Part shown: positions 8,783 through 19,322 of the stretch, piece after piece
How positions within the stretch are numbered: the stretch's first letter is position 1
Layout of the letters: the number at the start of each line of letters is the position of its first letter
DNA from: Bugulina stolonifera
Lineage: Eukaryota > Bryozoa > Gymnolaemata > Cheilostomatida > Bugulidae
Assembly: GCA_935421135.1 (NCBI GenBank)
Contig: OW285194.1
Coordinates: 15,895,376-15,959,375 of the forward strand
Length of the DNA: 64,000 nt
Direction of reading: 5' to 3'
Program-made: the position numbers and the translations under genes
Notes under the pieces: generated by a model
What the model was told of the DNA's origin: nothing
Databases searched by the model: none
What the model saw: only the letters and a program-made list of their open reading frames with translations

Positions 8783-11252
8783 TTGATGTATAGCCTCCGC
8801 CTTCTAACTCATGTTCTCTTCTGTGGAAATGTTCAGGGGAATCCTCCTCTGTCCCGACTGGTCTATGCCGAGTGGGGAGGGAGAGAGAATTCATGCCTGA
8901 CAGTTCCACAGGTGTGGGTTGTACCTCTAACTCTGGCTTGGTCCTTATTTGTAACACTGATATTTGCTTACCTTCAGCTGTGAAGACAGGCTGACTGGAG
9001 TGATCCTTGATAGGAGGAGCAGCCGTCTCGTCCATCTTAAGAACAGAAAGAATACGACTGCTGTTATTAGCTTCACCAGTGGCACGAGTAAGAGTGCAGA
9101 GGTTGTCACATGTAGGGATACATGTACTTCGGTGAAGTGCTGGACGAGAAAGGACTACTCGTCTGTGAGCTGTCGTGTTTATACTAGCCAAGGGATGAGC
9201 AATTTGTTCAATTGTAGGCAATGCCTCAGGCACGTTTTCTTTGTTTGACTCGTCAACTAAGCGTGGGAACGCGGCATTATTTGCCTTCGATTGCTCCTTA
9301 TCCGCTTCATGGGATTTCGAGGGTTCGGCAATCTGTATCTTCGGCTGAACTTGTTTGGCAATGCTGAATTCCGTGAAAGAGCATTTCGCTCTTTGTATAT
9401 GAACTGCTGGCAGTATAGAATGTATCTCCGTCGCTGGGAATATGTCTTGGAGGTCGGCTACGCGATACTTCGCGTCCTCTGGATCAGGTCGGGCTGTTGA
9501 AACTTGAACATTCTTCGAGAGGTTCAGAGGTAGCTCTTCTGTTTGGTCCGGCACGGGTTGCCCCGTGTCGATCCTCAGGCCGCGGACTTGGACTGTAGTG
9601 TTTGGCAGTTCTACACACGACAAGTCGTCCGTCGGGCTATACTGAATTTCGGTGGGAATCAGTTGCTGACTAGTGTTAGGTCTGGGTTTGGCCAGATCCT
9701 GATGGTCCTCCTGGGTTGAGGACATGTCGGGGTTGCCTTGTGAGGTCTGTTCCGACTTAGTGGGACTTTTGCGTCGTCCTTTCAGCCTTTGGGGGTGATC
9801 TTTGATCACTTCTGTGGTGTCCGGCTTTGGGTGGAGTCGTTTCTTGCCTGGCTTTGGCCTAGTGGGTATAGGTTCTTCCACTGTGACGGGTGTGAGTGAC
9901 ACCGTCGGCCTGACGTGTGGTTGGCTAGCTACACGTGGGGTTTTCTGCTTGGAGTGGCTACTCTTGTCTTTAGGCCTAGTGGGTATAGGTTCTTCCACTG
10001 AGGCGGGTTCTGATGGGTCCGTCGGCCTAGGTGGACGACCATTGGTTGGGCTCAGTCCACCTTCTCTTGGTTTGGCCTCAGTAGGAATGGGTTCATCTAC
10101 TGGGACGGGTTCTGATGTATCCGTCGGCCTCTGTGGACGACCATTGTGGTTTGGTTCACCTTTTCCTGGTTTGGTCTCAGTAGGAATGGGTTCATCTACT
10201 GGGACGGGTTCTGATGCATCCGTCGGCCTCTGTGGATGACCATTGTGGTTTGGTCCACCTTCTCCTGGTTTGGCCTCAGTAGGAATGGGTTCATCTACTG
10301 GGACGGGTTCTGATGTATCCGTCGGCCTCTGTGGACGACCATTGTGGTTTGGTTCACCTTTTCCTGGTTTGGTCTCAGTAGGAATGGGTTCATCTACTGG
10401 GACGGGTTCTGATGTATCCGTCGGCCTCTGTGGACGACCATTGTGGTTTGGTCCACCTTCTCCTGGTTTGGCCTCAGTAGGAATGGGTTCATCTACTGGG
10501 ACGGGTTCTGATGTATCCGTCAGCCTCTGTGGACGACCATTGTGGTTTGGTCCACCTTCTCCTGGTTTGGTGTCTGTGTCGGCTTCAGTAGGAATAGGTA
10601 CGTCTACTGAGACGGGTTCCGGTGTGACCGTCGGTCTGTCTTCCGTTTCTTGACATTTCTGTAGGAGGGTATGTAGGGCTTTCCGTAGGAGGTCAGCGGG
10701 AAGCTCTTCTTGTTGTTTACGAGGATTGGTCCTACGGTCGTAGTTCTGTAGGAAAGCTGTTCCGGTTTCGACCGCTTCTTCCATATCATCGGGTTGTGTC
10801 CATGTGTAGTACCAACGTAGACCGTGGTTGTGGACCGTGAGGCAAAACTTCTCAAGGGTCCATTCGTCCAAAGATGCAGGGGGTGCTCCTTCAAAGGCTA
10901 TCGCCATCAGTCTGCGGATGAGAGCTACATGTTCTCTGAGTGACGTATGGGCGGGCTGTTCCAGGGTGGACAGCTTCCAGCGGGCTTCTCTGGCAGATAG
11001 TCCATACTGCCCCCTCAGTCGGGAAAATGTCTCTTCGACTGATCGGGGCCGTCCGCATTCTTGTGCGGGCCCGTGTAGGGCGGCTCTAAGCCGTATGAGG
11101 CGTGCTCTCTCATTCCAGTGGCAACGCTCTGCCATAGCGGTGAAGTCTTCTATGAAGAGTTCTACGTCCTGTTGTCCGTCGTAGCGGAGGGTGTTGGGGT
11201 CCTGCTCCGTGTGGTACATTACCTGCTGAAGCAGGTTCCTTATTCGGTCCAT
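8679..11252 (-). CDS. LTR element ORF1, Gag-like protein with tandem repeats
   Basis: 857 codons. Residues 1-180 read as a Ty3/gypsy-type capsid (retrotransposon gag) domain: YDGQQDVELFIEDFTAMAER, then RLRAALHGPAQEC and a LREHVALIRRLM helix. From about residue 205 come 33-residue repeats, each with a PVPVDEPIPTEAKPGEGG core, five or so close copies plus degenerate ones. The rest (to 857) is hydrophilic, with no zinc knuckle or DTG/YxDD motif. Expected to form the particle shell. The ATG at 11252 follows about 335 nt of leader after the 5' LTR. The complementary strand carries a long but spurious Gly/Ser-rich ORF over the repeats. Confidence 0.8.
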   Translation of the reverse strand: MDRIRNLLQQVMYHTEQDPNTLRYDGQQDVELFIEDFTAMAERCHWNERARLIRLRAALHGPAQECGRPRSVEETFSRLRGQYGLSAREARWKLSTLEQPAHTSLREHVALIRRLMAIAFEGAPPASLDEWTLEKFCLTVHNHGLRWYYTWTQPDDMEEAVETGTAFLQNYDRRTNPRKQQEELPADLLRKALHTLLQKCQETEDRPTVTPEPVSVDVPIPTEADTDTKPGEGGPNHNGRPQRLTDTSEPVPVDEPIPTEAKPGEGGPNHNGRPQRPTDTSEPVPVDEPIPTETKPGKGEPNHNGRPQRPTDTSEPVPVDEPIPTEAKPGEGGPNHNGHPQRPTDASEPVPVDEPIPTETKPGKGEPNHNGRPQRPTDTSEPVPVDEPIPTEAKPREGGLSPTNGRPPRPTDPSEPASVEEPIPTRPKDKSSHSKQKTPRVASQPHVRPTVSLTPVTVEEPIPTRPKPGKKRLHPKPDTTEVIKDHPQRLKGRRKSPTKSEQTSQGNPDMSSTQEDHQDLAKPRPNTSQQLIPTEIQYSPTDDLSCVELPNTTVQVRGLRIDTGQPVPDQTEELPLNLSKNVQVSTARPDPEDAKYRVADLQDIFPATEIHSILPAVHIQRAKCSFTEFSIAKQVQPKIQIAEPSKSHEADKEQSKANNAAFPRLVDESNKENVPEALPTIEQIAHPLASINTTAHRRVVLSRPALHRSTCIPTCDNLCTLTRATGEANNSSRILSVLKMDETAAPPIKDHSSQPVFTAEGKQISVLQIRTKPELEVQPTPVELSGMNSLSLPTRHRPVGTEEDSPEHFHRREHELEGGGYTSNELCCRYLSPTEDTHARRHTSPYSTSCHLYTEPS

Positions 11253-11566
11253 GTCGGTAGGGTGTCGGGTAGTGAGTTAAACTGCTTTGGTTTGTTAGGC
11301 CGGGTCGGCCTAGTCGACGTACTAAATACCGTCAATCTATTCTGGATCCGAGGTCGGTCTTTGATTGAATATCCGGCATAGGTCGGGCTACATCCAGCGG
11401 AACCACGAGAATTAAGGGTGCACTTTAGCGTTTGTCACCTTCTCGTAAAAGGGTTCCCGGGTCCGAGTCCTTAATCGCCGTTGAAGTATTGAAGAGTGAG
11501 GTCGGTCGGGCTTTCCCGAGGCCGAGGTCACCTTCCTTCGCTTCGTTTCTTAAGAGTACGACCTTA

Positions 11567-11586
11567 GAATCCCACCGCTGCCACCA
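11567..11586 (-). promoter_or_regulatory. primer-binding site matching tRNA-Leu
   Basis: The plus strand reads GAATCCCACCGCTGCCACCA, one base from the 5' LTR. From memory this equals the 3' end of animal tRNA-Leu (AAG type) including CCA, so the minus-strand transcript would pair with it over 20 nt. Confidence 0.75.
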
Positions 11587-11587
11587 A

Positions 11588-12262
11588 TGTAATGGTTTCT
11601 GTGATTTGGTGCGGTCGTCCTTGGACGACTACCGACTCAGAATTGAAGTGCCTATGAGTGGTGCTAGGACTTCGCATTACATGAAAGATCGAGCGGTCTC
11701 AGTAGCCCAATAACTACCAGAGACGACCCATCTGGTCCCAAGTCTGACCTTCAGACTATACGTTGAAAGAGAGTGATCCGACCTAGTAGGCGGTTCGCTA
11801 AGCGAATGACCTGACAAAAGGAAGTGAAAGTCTCTGTATCAAGTATAGAGGTGTCTTTATTGAAAGCCAAGTGAAGACTGAGACTATGAACAGTGAAACA
11901 ATGTCCTTTATATAGTATAAGGACTTCCGCCCGACGTAGTGTCGGGAAAAGACGACATAAGGTCGTCCGGAAGTTGCGCAACAACATGGCCACCGGAAGC
12001 CCGACGGCCGACCCAAAATGGGTCGGGTTCTACAAAAGTTGCTTATAATGGTCCAATTCATGTACAAAATGAATATCAATGGATTCTGAGAGGTCGGGCC
12101 TCTGTACATGGGTATAAAAGGCATTAAAAGACTTAGTAATAATTATACAAGTATATACGATAATATAGGAGTTACATAGAGTAAAGTACAAGCAGATATA
12201 TACATGTATGTGCACACAATAATGAGTGTCAGGTGTAGGAGACGACTGTGCGTACCATTACA
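11588..12262 (-). repeat. 5' LTR of copy 1
   Basis: 675 bp, ends TGTAATGG and CCATTACA, an exact 8-bp inverted pair. Drives minus-strand transcription through the interior. Followed by GTAT, the right target duplication. Confidence 0.9.
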
Positions 12263-12515
12263 GTATAACATTGGAGAGAGGACAACTTTAGAGTATAACA
12301 TGGTATAATGTAGTATAACATTGGAGAGAGGACAACTTTAGAGTATAACATGGTACAATGTAGTATAACATTCGAGAGAGGACAACTTTAGAGTATAACA
12401 TGGTATAATGGAGTATAACATTGGAGAGAGGATAACTTTAGAGTATAACATGGTATAATGTAGTATAACATTGGAGAGAGGACAACTTTAGAGTATAACA
12501 TGGTATAATGTAGTA
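12263..12515. repeat. 50-bp tandem array, right part (unit 2)
   Basis: Five units of the array interrupted by the LTR element. Confidence 0.9.
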
Positions 12516-12943
12516 CAAGTATAAGTAGTACATGTATGTCATGATACATGTACTATACATCGTGTGCCATGATACATATATACTATACATAATATACATG
12601 TATACGGCACATATAATTGTAGTAGTATGGTGTACAATGTATATGTGTTATATGTACATATATATGCAGTTCGATAGGTATATGGAGAGGATAACTATAG
12701 AATGAATAATATCCACTATAAGAATAACCAGCCCTTTCCTCACTATCTAGTATCTATGGACGTTTAGTAAACAGTCTCATTCTATGTCATAATCACCAAA
12801 ATGCATCGTCGTAACAAAGGATGAACTGAAAAGAATGCAATTAAATTCTCCATGCCGCAACGAGCCCACAATAGCAGTAATCTACAATCAGTTCATTACA
12901 TATAAATTCTCTCAAGCTGCAAATCGGGTCTAATTTGTGAACC

Positions 12944-13863
12944 ATGACTACTAGTACATTTCTGACAGTAATACTTATTTCGGGTAAGAAAGAATAAGAA
13001 CTACCTACCTCCATTTGTTCAACACGCTGCCTGCCTGGTAGGCGCTGTTGTGAAGAAATTTATATAATGTTAAGTATATTGTGCTCTCCAAGTTTCCACC
13101 TACCATGTTGATAATATGAATAATTAATACTAGAGCTGTATACTATACCAATATAAGGGTAGGAGCTCCCACAGTTTAATGAAGTCACGTGTGTGACCAA
13201 ACAAGTAGCTAAATATAACCTAAGAACTAGGGCTATATACTGGGCTAACAGTAGCTGGTAGTACTGCTGAATGACCTACATGTAGCTCCTGTGGTTTGGT
13301 TTTCCCCAATTCCTAAAAGTTGTTTCAACTTTTTAAAATGTTTGTTCTATTGATGTCTTCAGGACTGGTGGTCTACTCTGCTGCTATTAAATGCTACGTG
13401 TGCCGTGGAAGTCAAGGGAGTGAGTGTGATGATGAGTATAAGAGCCCCTCGTATCAGTTGGTAGACTGTACAGATCTGATTTCTACCTGTGTGAAGGAAA
13501 AGTCTGACAACACTATTAGTGGTAGATCAGGTAAGAATCACCCTCCCCCCCCTCCTCCACTACCATAAGATATTGGAGTTTGTACTTCATTCTACCAGGT
13601 TTATGCTGTATTTCTTGGCTGTTACTCTCAGCATCTATACTTGTGTTGTAGTCTCTAGAGGATGTGGACCTCTTACTGCTGCCGTTGATTACTTGGCCAT
13701 TGACAACTCAAGGTGTGAGAAGAAACCGTACAAGTACAGATTCTACAAGCACAAGCACGATGAGTACGAGTGCTCATGTACTGGAGATCGGTGTAACACA
13801 GGAAGTCAGCTTGCTCTCTCTACTACCATCGTACTCGCTGCTCTCACCAAATATTTTTTCTAG
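12944..13863 (+). CDS. Ly6/uPAR-like GPI-anchored protein, copy C
   Basis: Exons 12944-12983, 13363-13530 and 13652-13863, phases 1 and 1, 140 codons with the stop. Structure and splice sites are as in copy B; the only residue change I see is N4S in the signal peptide (MTTSTF). The CnTCC tract in intron 2 differs in length between copies. TATAAAT at 12901-12907; AATAAA at 14009-14014. Ten LU-domain cysteines and the hydrophobic tail are intact, so nothing argues against function. It lies between the LTR element and the 20-bp array of unit 2. Confidence 0.85.
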
Positions 13864-14099
13864 AGATCAAATGATGGAATAGATGAATAATATTTTTCTA
13901 ATTGTGACAATATTTTGGGTTACTTATTAACAATATTTAAACTCCTCATTGCTACCCCTCCTCCTCATGTATTAAGTTGTCTGTAGTTTTCTCTATGTTT
14001 ACTTATTAAATAAAGCAAGAACCAATGCTGATAAATGAGACTAATTCATCATAATTCTGATAATATTATTGATGTTATTCAGTGTTGATTGCAACAAAT

Positions 14100-14390
14100 G
14101 AGGTGGGTACACGGTGCATACAATCTTACAGATTAGTACTGTTCAGCTATCCACTTAACCTTATACATATACAAATTTTTAGCTACTAGATCTAGTAGCT
14201 AAAAATTTAGTGAAGTACTTGAATGAAAAAGTCATGCTTTAGTGAGATTCGAACCCATATCCCTATGAATGATAGTCAAGCACTCTAGTATTAGTATTAC
14301 ATTACTTTATCAGGACCACAGTGACTGGCAGTAATTAAAGTGAGAGTACACGCCTGCTGGCCGTATAACCACTAAAATTGATTTGGGTAG
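14100..14390 (-). repeat. tRNA-related SINE-like element
   Basis: Nearly identical to 3820-4110 and at the same place downstream of the gene. Confidence 0.55.
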
Positions 14391-14564
14391 ACTAGGCACA
14401 CTTTTATGTGATCTGCAGTAAAAGCAGTAGGCCTAGTACACTACTCCTACACAACAGGCAAAGGTAAACTACTATCCTCTAGCAAGCAATTAGTGCACTT
14501 CCTAACAGCTTAGTATAATTAGTATCTAATCATGTAGGATGTAGAGATATAGACTCTTGTGAAT

Positions 14565-15880
14565 GTATAATTATACATGTATATACATACGTACAATACA
14601 TATTGTGAATGCATAATACATGTATATACATTTGTACAATACGTATTGTGAATGTATAATACATGTATATACATTTGTACAATACGTATTGTGAATGTAT
14701 GCTAACTTGACGATAATCTTGTCAATCGTCGTCTCCATATAATAATAGACGTCTTCATATAATAATAGACGTCTTCATATAATAATAGACGTCTTCATAT
14801 AATAATAGACGTCTTCATATAATAATAGACATCTTCATATAATAATAGACATCTTCATATAATAATAGACATCTTCATATAATAATAGACGTCTTCATAT
14901 AACAATAGACATCTTCATATAATAATAGACATCTTCATATAATAATAGACATCTTCATATAATAATAGACGTCTTTATATAATAATAGACATCTTCATAT
15001 AATAATAGACGTCTTCATATAATAATAGACGTCTTCATATAATAATAGACATCTTCATATAATAATAGACGTCTTCATATAATAATAGACATCTTCATAT
15101 AATAATAGACGTCTTCATATAATAATAGATGTATTCATATAATAATAGACGTCTTCATATAATAATAGACATCTTCATATAATAATAGACGTCTTCATAT
15201 AATAATAGACGTCTTCATATAATAATAGACGTCTTCATATAATAATAGACATCTTCATATAATAATAGACGTCTCCATATAATAATAGACGTCTTCATAT
15301 AATAATAGACGTCTTCATATAATAATAGACGTCTTCATATAATAATAGACGTCTTCATATAATAATAGACATCTTCATATAATAATAGACATCTTCATAT
15401 AATAATAGACATCTTCATATAATAATAGACGTCTTCATATAACAATAGACATCTTCATATAATAATAGACATCTTCATATAATAATAGACGTCTTCATAT
15501 AATAATAGACGTCTTTATATAATAATAGACATCTTCATATAATAATAGACATCTTCATATAATAATAGACATCTTCATATAATAATAGACATCTTCATAT
15601 AATAATAGACATCTTCATATAATAATAGACGTCTTTATATAATAATAGACATCTTCATATAATAATAGACGTCTTCATATAATAATAGACGTCTTCATAT
15701 AATAATAGACATCTTCATATAATAATAGACGTCTTCATATAATAATAGACATCTTCATATAATAATAGACGTCTTCATATAATAATAGATGTATTCATAT
15801 AATAATAGACGTCTTCATATAATAATAGACATCTTCATATAATAATAGACATCTTCATATAGTAATAGACGCCTTCATAT
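14565..15880. repeat. 43-bp array followed by 20-bp array (unit 2)
   Basis: 14565-14700 holds about three 43-bp units. 14740-15880 holds about 57 copies of AATAATAGACRTCTTCATAT. Rare variants recur at fixed spacing (AACAATAGAC at 14901 and 15441; GATGTATTC near 15129 and 15789), which shows a block duplication of about 540-660 bp inside the array. Confidence 0.9.
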
Positions 15881-16407
15881 TGTAGCTGCCGCTGAGACCT
15901 GGGGTGATTGGTGTGACCACTGCTGTGTTGGATAGGGCTTGTGTGCCTAAGATAACGATGGAAAAAGCTTTCATCATTGTCTGAAGTGGTGGCTGTTGGG
16001 CTTGCTGCAGTGGCTGAACTGGCTGCTTGGCTTGCGTGGGGGTTATGTGGGTTCCAGTGGGTTGATTTCTTCAGTGCAGGTTCAGTTCTTCATAGACACA
16101 CAACCATAATATTAACATCAGTATCAATATCAAATATAATTATGTAGAAATATTGGAGCACTGAGGTGAGTGTCTTATGTTCTTTTATGTCATATTTTAT
16201 TTGGTACATGTCTTGTTCAACTTTATTTTTTGTAGTATCATTATTCCTTTCTATTGTAATATGTATATCATTAATCCTTTGTTATTTTTAGTTTCACTCG
16301 ACCAAATAAATAGACTAATATCTATAAATTCAACAAGAAAACCAATTCGATGTAGAGCTCTGCTCCGAACAATAACCCGCCTTCTAGCTGCTGTGCCAGC
16401 AGCTATA
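15881..16407. mobile_element. 527-bp insertion, copy in unit 2
   Basis: Same insertion and same junctions as 5341-5867 (TGTAGCTGCC to GCAGCTATA), so it predates the duplication. No recognised coding sequence. Confidence 0.45.
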
Positions 16408-16444
16408 CATATAATAATAGACGTCTTCATATAATAATAGACAT

Positions 16445-16685
16445 CCTCCAATCAGATTTGGGGCCAAAAATCTAAATGATTTTTATACATTATACATACG
16501 TTGCAATGCTGCCGACCACTGGCAGGTGAGTACTTAACCCGCCCCAAATGCTGGATGAGTGCTAGAACTCGGGCTATGCTAGCAGCCAAAGCGCTCCTCT
16601 CCCCTGATTTATATACATTTATGTTACAATGCCGTCTTGCTGAATCTCAACTCTGGTGGTACTAGGACCTTATGACCGGGTCCTC
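16445..16685. repeat. dispersed repeat (unit 2 end)
   Basis: Same sequence as 5905-6145, joined to the Ly6 exon relic at TGTGGACCAATTGCA. Confidence 0.6.
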
Positions 16686-16689
16686 TGGC

Positions 16690-17220
16690 AGTTGTGGACC
16701 AATTGCAGCAGCTTCCCCAACTACAGAGGAGATAGACAACAGCGAGTGTGAAAAACCTTACAAGCAATGTTCGAAGTGGAAAAATTGAGGTGAGTACACG
16801 GTACATGCAATCTTACAGATTGGTATTGTATAGCTATACACATAATCTTATGGCAGCCAAGAAATTAGTGTATTACTAAAATTAAAAAAACTATCCTGGC
16901 CAGGTGAGACTTGAACTCAAGACCTTATGGATGGGTGTCAAGCACTCTACCGCTACACTGTCAGGTCCACATCAAATGTGTGGGGAAAACTAACTATTAA
17001 AATGAGCGTACATGCCTTCTGGCCGCAAACCACTAAAATTGAAGTGGGTAAACACCGTATACTCCCGTATAACCACACTTCAAACACTGTTTACAAGTAC
17101 TTATTTTCACAAACAAATATGACGGATATAAGTGCTCATGTACTGGAGATGAATGCAATGGACGAAGTAGTCACCTTGCTCTCTCTACCACCACCTGCTT
17201 TTAGTAAGTATTTCTTCTAG
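16690..17220 (+). pseudogene. Ly6-like last-exon relic (unit 3)
   Basis: Copy of 6150-6680 with the same lost acceptor, same TGA and same SINE-like insertion (about 16781-17052). No intact LU-domain frame. Confidence 0.65.
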
Positions 17221-17242
17221 AGATCAAAGGATTGACTGATTA

Positions 17243-17350
17243 TAAAGTATAACATTGGAGAGAGGACAACTTCAGAGTATAACATGGTATAATGTAGAAT
17301 AACATTGGAGAGAGGACAACTTTAGAGTATAACATGGTATAATGTAGTAT
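17243..17350. repeat. 50-bp tandem array, left part (unit 3)
   Basis: Two units ending GTAT directly before the second LTR element. Confidence 0.9.
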
Positions 17351-18025
17351 TGTAATGGTTTCTGTGATTTGGTGCGGTCGTCCTTGGACGACTACCGACT
17401 CAGAATTGAAGTGCCTATGAGTGGTGCTAGGACTTCGCATTACATGAAAGATCGAGCGGTCTCAGTAGCCCAATAACTACCAGAGACGACCCATCTGGTC
17501 CCAAGTCTGACCTTCAGACTATACGTTGAAAGAGAGTGATCCGACCTAGTAGGCGGTTCGCTAAGCGAATGACCTGACAAAAGGAAGTGAAAGTCTCTGT
17601 ATCAAGTATAGATGTGTCTTTATTGAAAGCCAAGTGAAGACTGAGACTATGAACAGTGAAACAATGTCCTTTATATAGTATAAGGACTTCCGCCCGACGT
17701 AGTGTCGGGAAAAGACGACATAAGGTCGTCCGGAAGTTGCGCAACAACATGGCCACCGGAAGCCCGACGGCCGACCCAAAATGGGTCGGGTTCTACAAAA
17801 GTTGCTTATAATGGTCCAATTCATGTACAAAATGAATATCAATGGATTCTGAGAGGTCGGGCCTCTGTACATGGGTATAAAAGGCATTAAAAGACTTAGT
17901 AATAATTATACAAGTATATACGATAATATAGGAGTTACATAGAGTAAAGTACAAGCAGATATATACATGTATGTGCACACAATAATGAGTGTCAGGTGTA
18001 GGAGACGACTGTGCGTACTATTACA
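17351..18025 (-). repeat. 3' LTR of copy 2
   Basis: 675 bp, TGTAATGG to CTATTACA; followed by the polypurine tract (18026-18037). Confidence 0.9.
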
Positions 18026-18038
18026 CAGCCCCCTCACA

Positions 18039-18551
18039 CTAGGTCATAGGTGTCTCTAGTGTTAAGTTTATAAGGGTACGGTATAGTGTAGACTCCCTGG
18101 AAACTACATCCAAATCTGCTTGTATCAGTTGGAGTTGCTGAGGGTGTTCCAGGTACTGGTTGGCTAGTGCACGAAGAGCTATTTCTCGAGTGTAGAGAGG
18201 TTCCAAGTGCTGGTGTAAAGTGTCCCCCACTTGTTGTCGACTGGTAAGGTAGTGAATCCGTGGCTTGAGGTCAGCAAGCCGCTGTGAAAGCATGAGTGAC
18301 GGATCCGGAGATGCAGGACATGTGGCGTCTGGCTGGATTGGTGCAGGAGACGCAGGTGGTGGAGGCTGGACGACAGGAGAGTCTGGAGAGGCTCGGGGCA
18401 GGCTTCTGGTGGGAACTCGTGGAGAGCAGTGTGGCGAGACTTCTAGCGTCGGCCTAGACTGCAGAGGTTCAATCAGTAGAACAGGAGAAGCTGCACATGA
18501 GACCTTAGGTGGAGAGCCTTCATACAGGGTACCCGATTGGGCAGTAGGCAT
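18039..18551 (-). CDS. LTR element ORF3 (copy 2), proline-rich protein
   Basis: 170 codons, essentially the same as ORF3 of copy 1; the one change I see is Q90R (LSQRLADL). Unknown family. In frame with ORF2 beyond a single TGA at 18579-18581. Confidence 0.5.
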   Translation of the reverse strand: MPTAQSGTLYEGSPPKVSCAASPVLLIEPLQSRPTLEVSPHCSPRVPTRSLPRASPDSPVVQPPPPASPAPIQPDATCPASPDPSLMLSQRLADLKPRIHYLTSRQQVGDTLHQHLEPLYTREIALRALANQYLEHPQQLQLIQADLDVVSRESTLYRTLINLTLETPMT

Positions 18552-18578
18552 GCTCTTCCTGGGGGCGGGCCGTATCTT

Positions 18579-19322
18579 TCAGGAGGGTAAACGTCCGCGT
18601 CGGTTAAGGGAAGTTGCACGTACTCTGGAGGTACTAGTGGTGGGTCGCCAGAGGGAAGGTCCAGCTGGAGTGGCAGTAGGCGACGAGGAAGAGGAGGAGG
18701 CAGTATCAGAAGGTGCAGAGTCGGGCGTCCGCTCAGGAGATGGGGAAGGACTGTGCCGTCTTTTAGGAGGCTGTTTCCGTGTAGAGGAGGTGCTAGGCAG
18801 GTAGACTGGCTTGTTGGTTCCCGATTGTCCGTCCATGGTGGGACGACATGGTAGAAATGGTGGGGGATCCTTTACGCCCCACCATTCCATGAGAGCTAGA
18901 TAGCTGGGCCCATCTTTGAGGAAGAGACGTTTCCCACAGATACTGGATCTCCGACTGAAGTGATGGCCCAGTGCATCACGGCTAACTGAACTGCGTCCAC
19001 ATCGACAATAAAAGCGTGCGAAGTGTTGCCATATGTGTATGTTAAGCCTCTTGAGGGTTCCGGAGAAGCTGCACTTTGCACATTTGAGGTTAGGTTGGCT
19101 CCTTCTTGCCAATTCGTCTCGGGCTTGCTGTGTAAAGGTACTTATCCATGGCTTAGTGGCTCCGGAGTGCTGGGACGACTCGAGAGGCAACTTATTAGTG
19201 AGTTTATGTAGCTTGATTCTAGCTAGGTTCAGTGTAGAGGTGACAGGAGGTGGAGTAGGGGGAGGTGTGCCGTCTGGCGTGAGTGTCTTCCGTAGGGGAA
19301 AGATATCTACAACACAATTCAT
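18579..19322 (-). CDS. LTR element ORF2 (copy 2), zinc-finger-like protein
   Basis: 247 codons, apparently identical in protein to copy 1, with the same Cys/His clusters and Ser/Pro/Arg-rich end. Overlaps ORF1 by 104 nt in the +1 frame. Confidence 0.6.
   Translation of the reverse strand: MNCVVDIFPLRKTLTPDGTPPPTPPPVTSTLNLARIKLHKLTNKLPLESSQHSGATKPWISTFTQQARDELARRSQPNLKCAKCSFSGTLKRLNIHIWQHFARFYCRCGRSSVSRDALGHHFSRRSSICGKRLFLKDGPSYLALMEWWGVKDPPPFLPCRPTMDGQSGTNKPVYLPSTSSTRKQPPKRRHSPSPSPERTPDSAPSDTASSSSSSPTATPAGPSLWRPTTSTSRVRATSLNRRGRLPS

Larger units (their letters stand above)
6811..12262 (-). mobile_element. pol-less LTR retrotransposon, copy 1 (5.45 kb)
   Basis: Two 675-bp LTRs (6811-7485, 11588-12262) begin TGTAATGG and end CCATTACA or CTATTACA. 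The target duplication is GTAT. A primer-binding site, a polypurine tract, a TATA box and a poly(A) signal all place the sense strand on the minus strand. The 4.1-kb interior holds three ORFs: a Gag-like protein, a zinc-finger-like protein and a proline-rich protein. I see no protease, reverse transcriptase, RNase H or integrase motif in any frame, so the element should depend on enzymes supplied in trans. It is more GC-rich than its surroundings. The two LTRs differ at only about two positions by eye, which points to a young insertion. Confidence 0.9.

Noticed and set aside
9802..10653. Gly/Ser-rich plus-strand ORFs (VGMGSSTGTGSDVSVGLCG repeats)
   Set aside because: Antisense to the Gag repeat region; periodic by shadowing of the 33-residue repeats.
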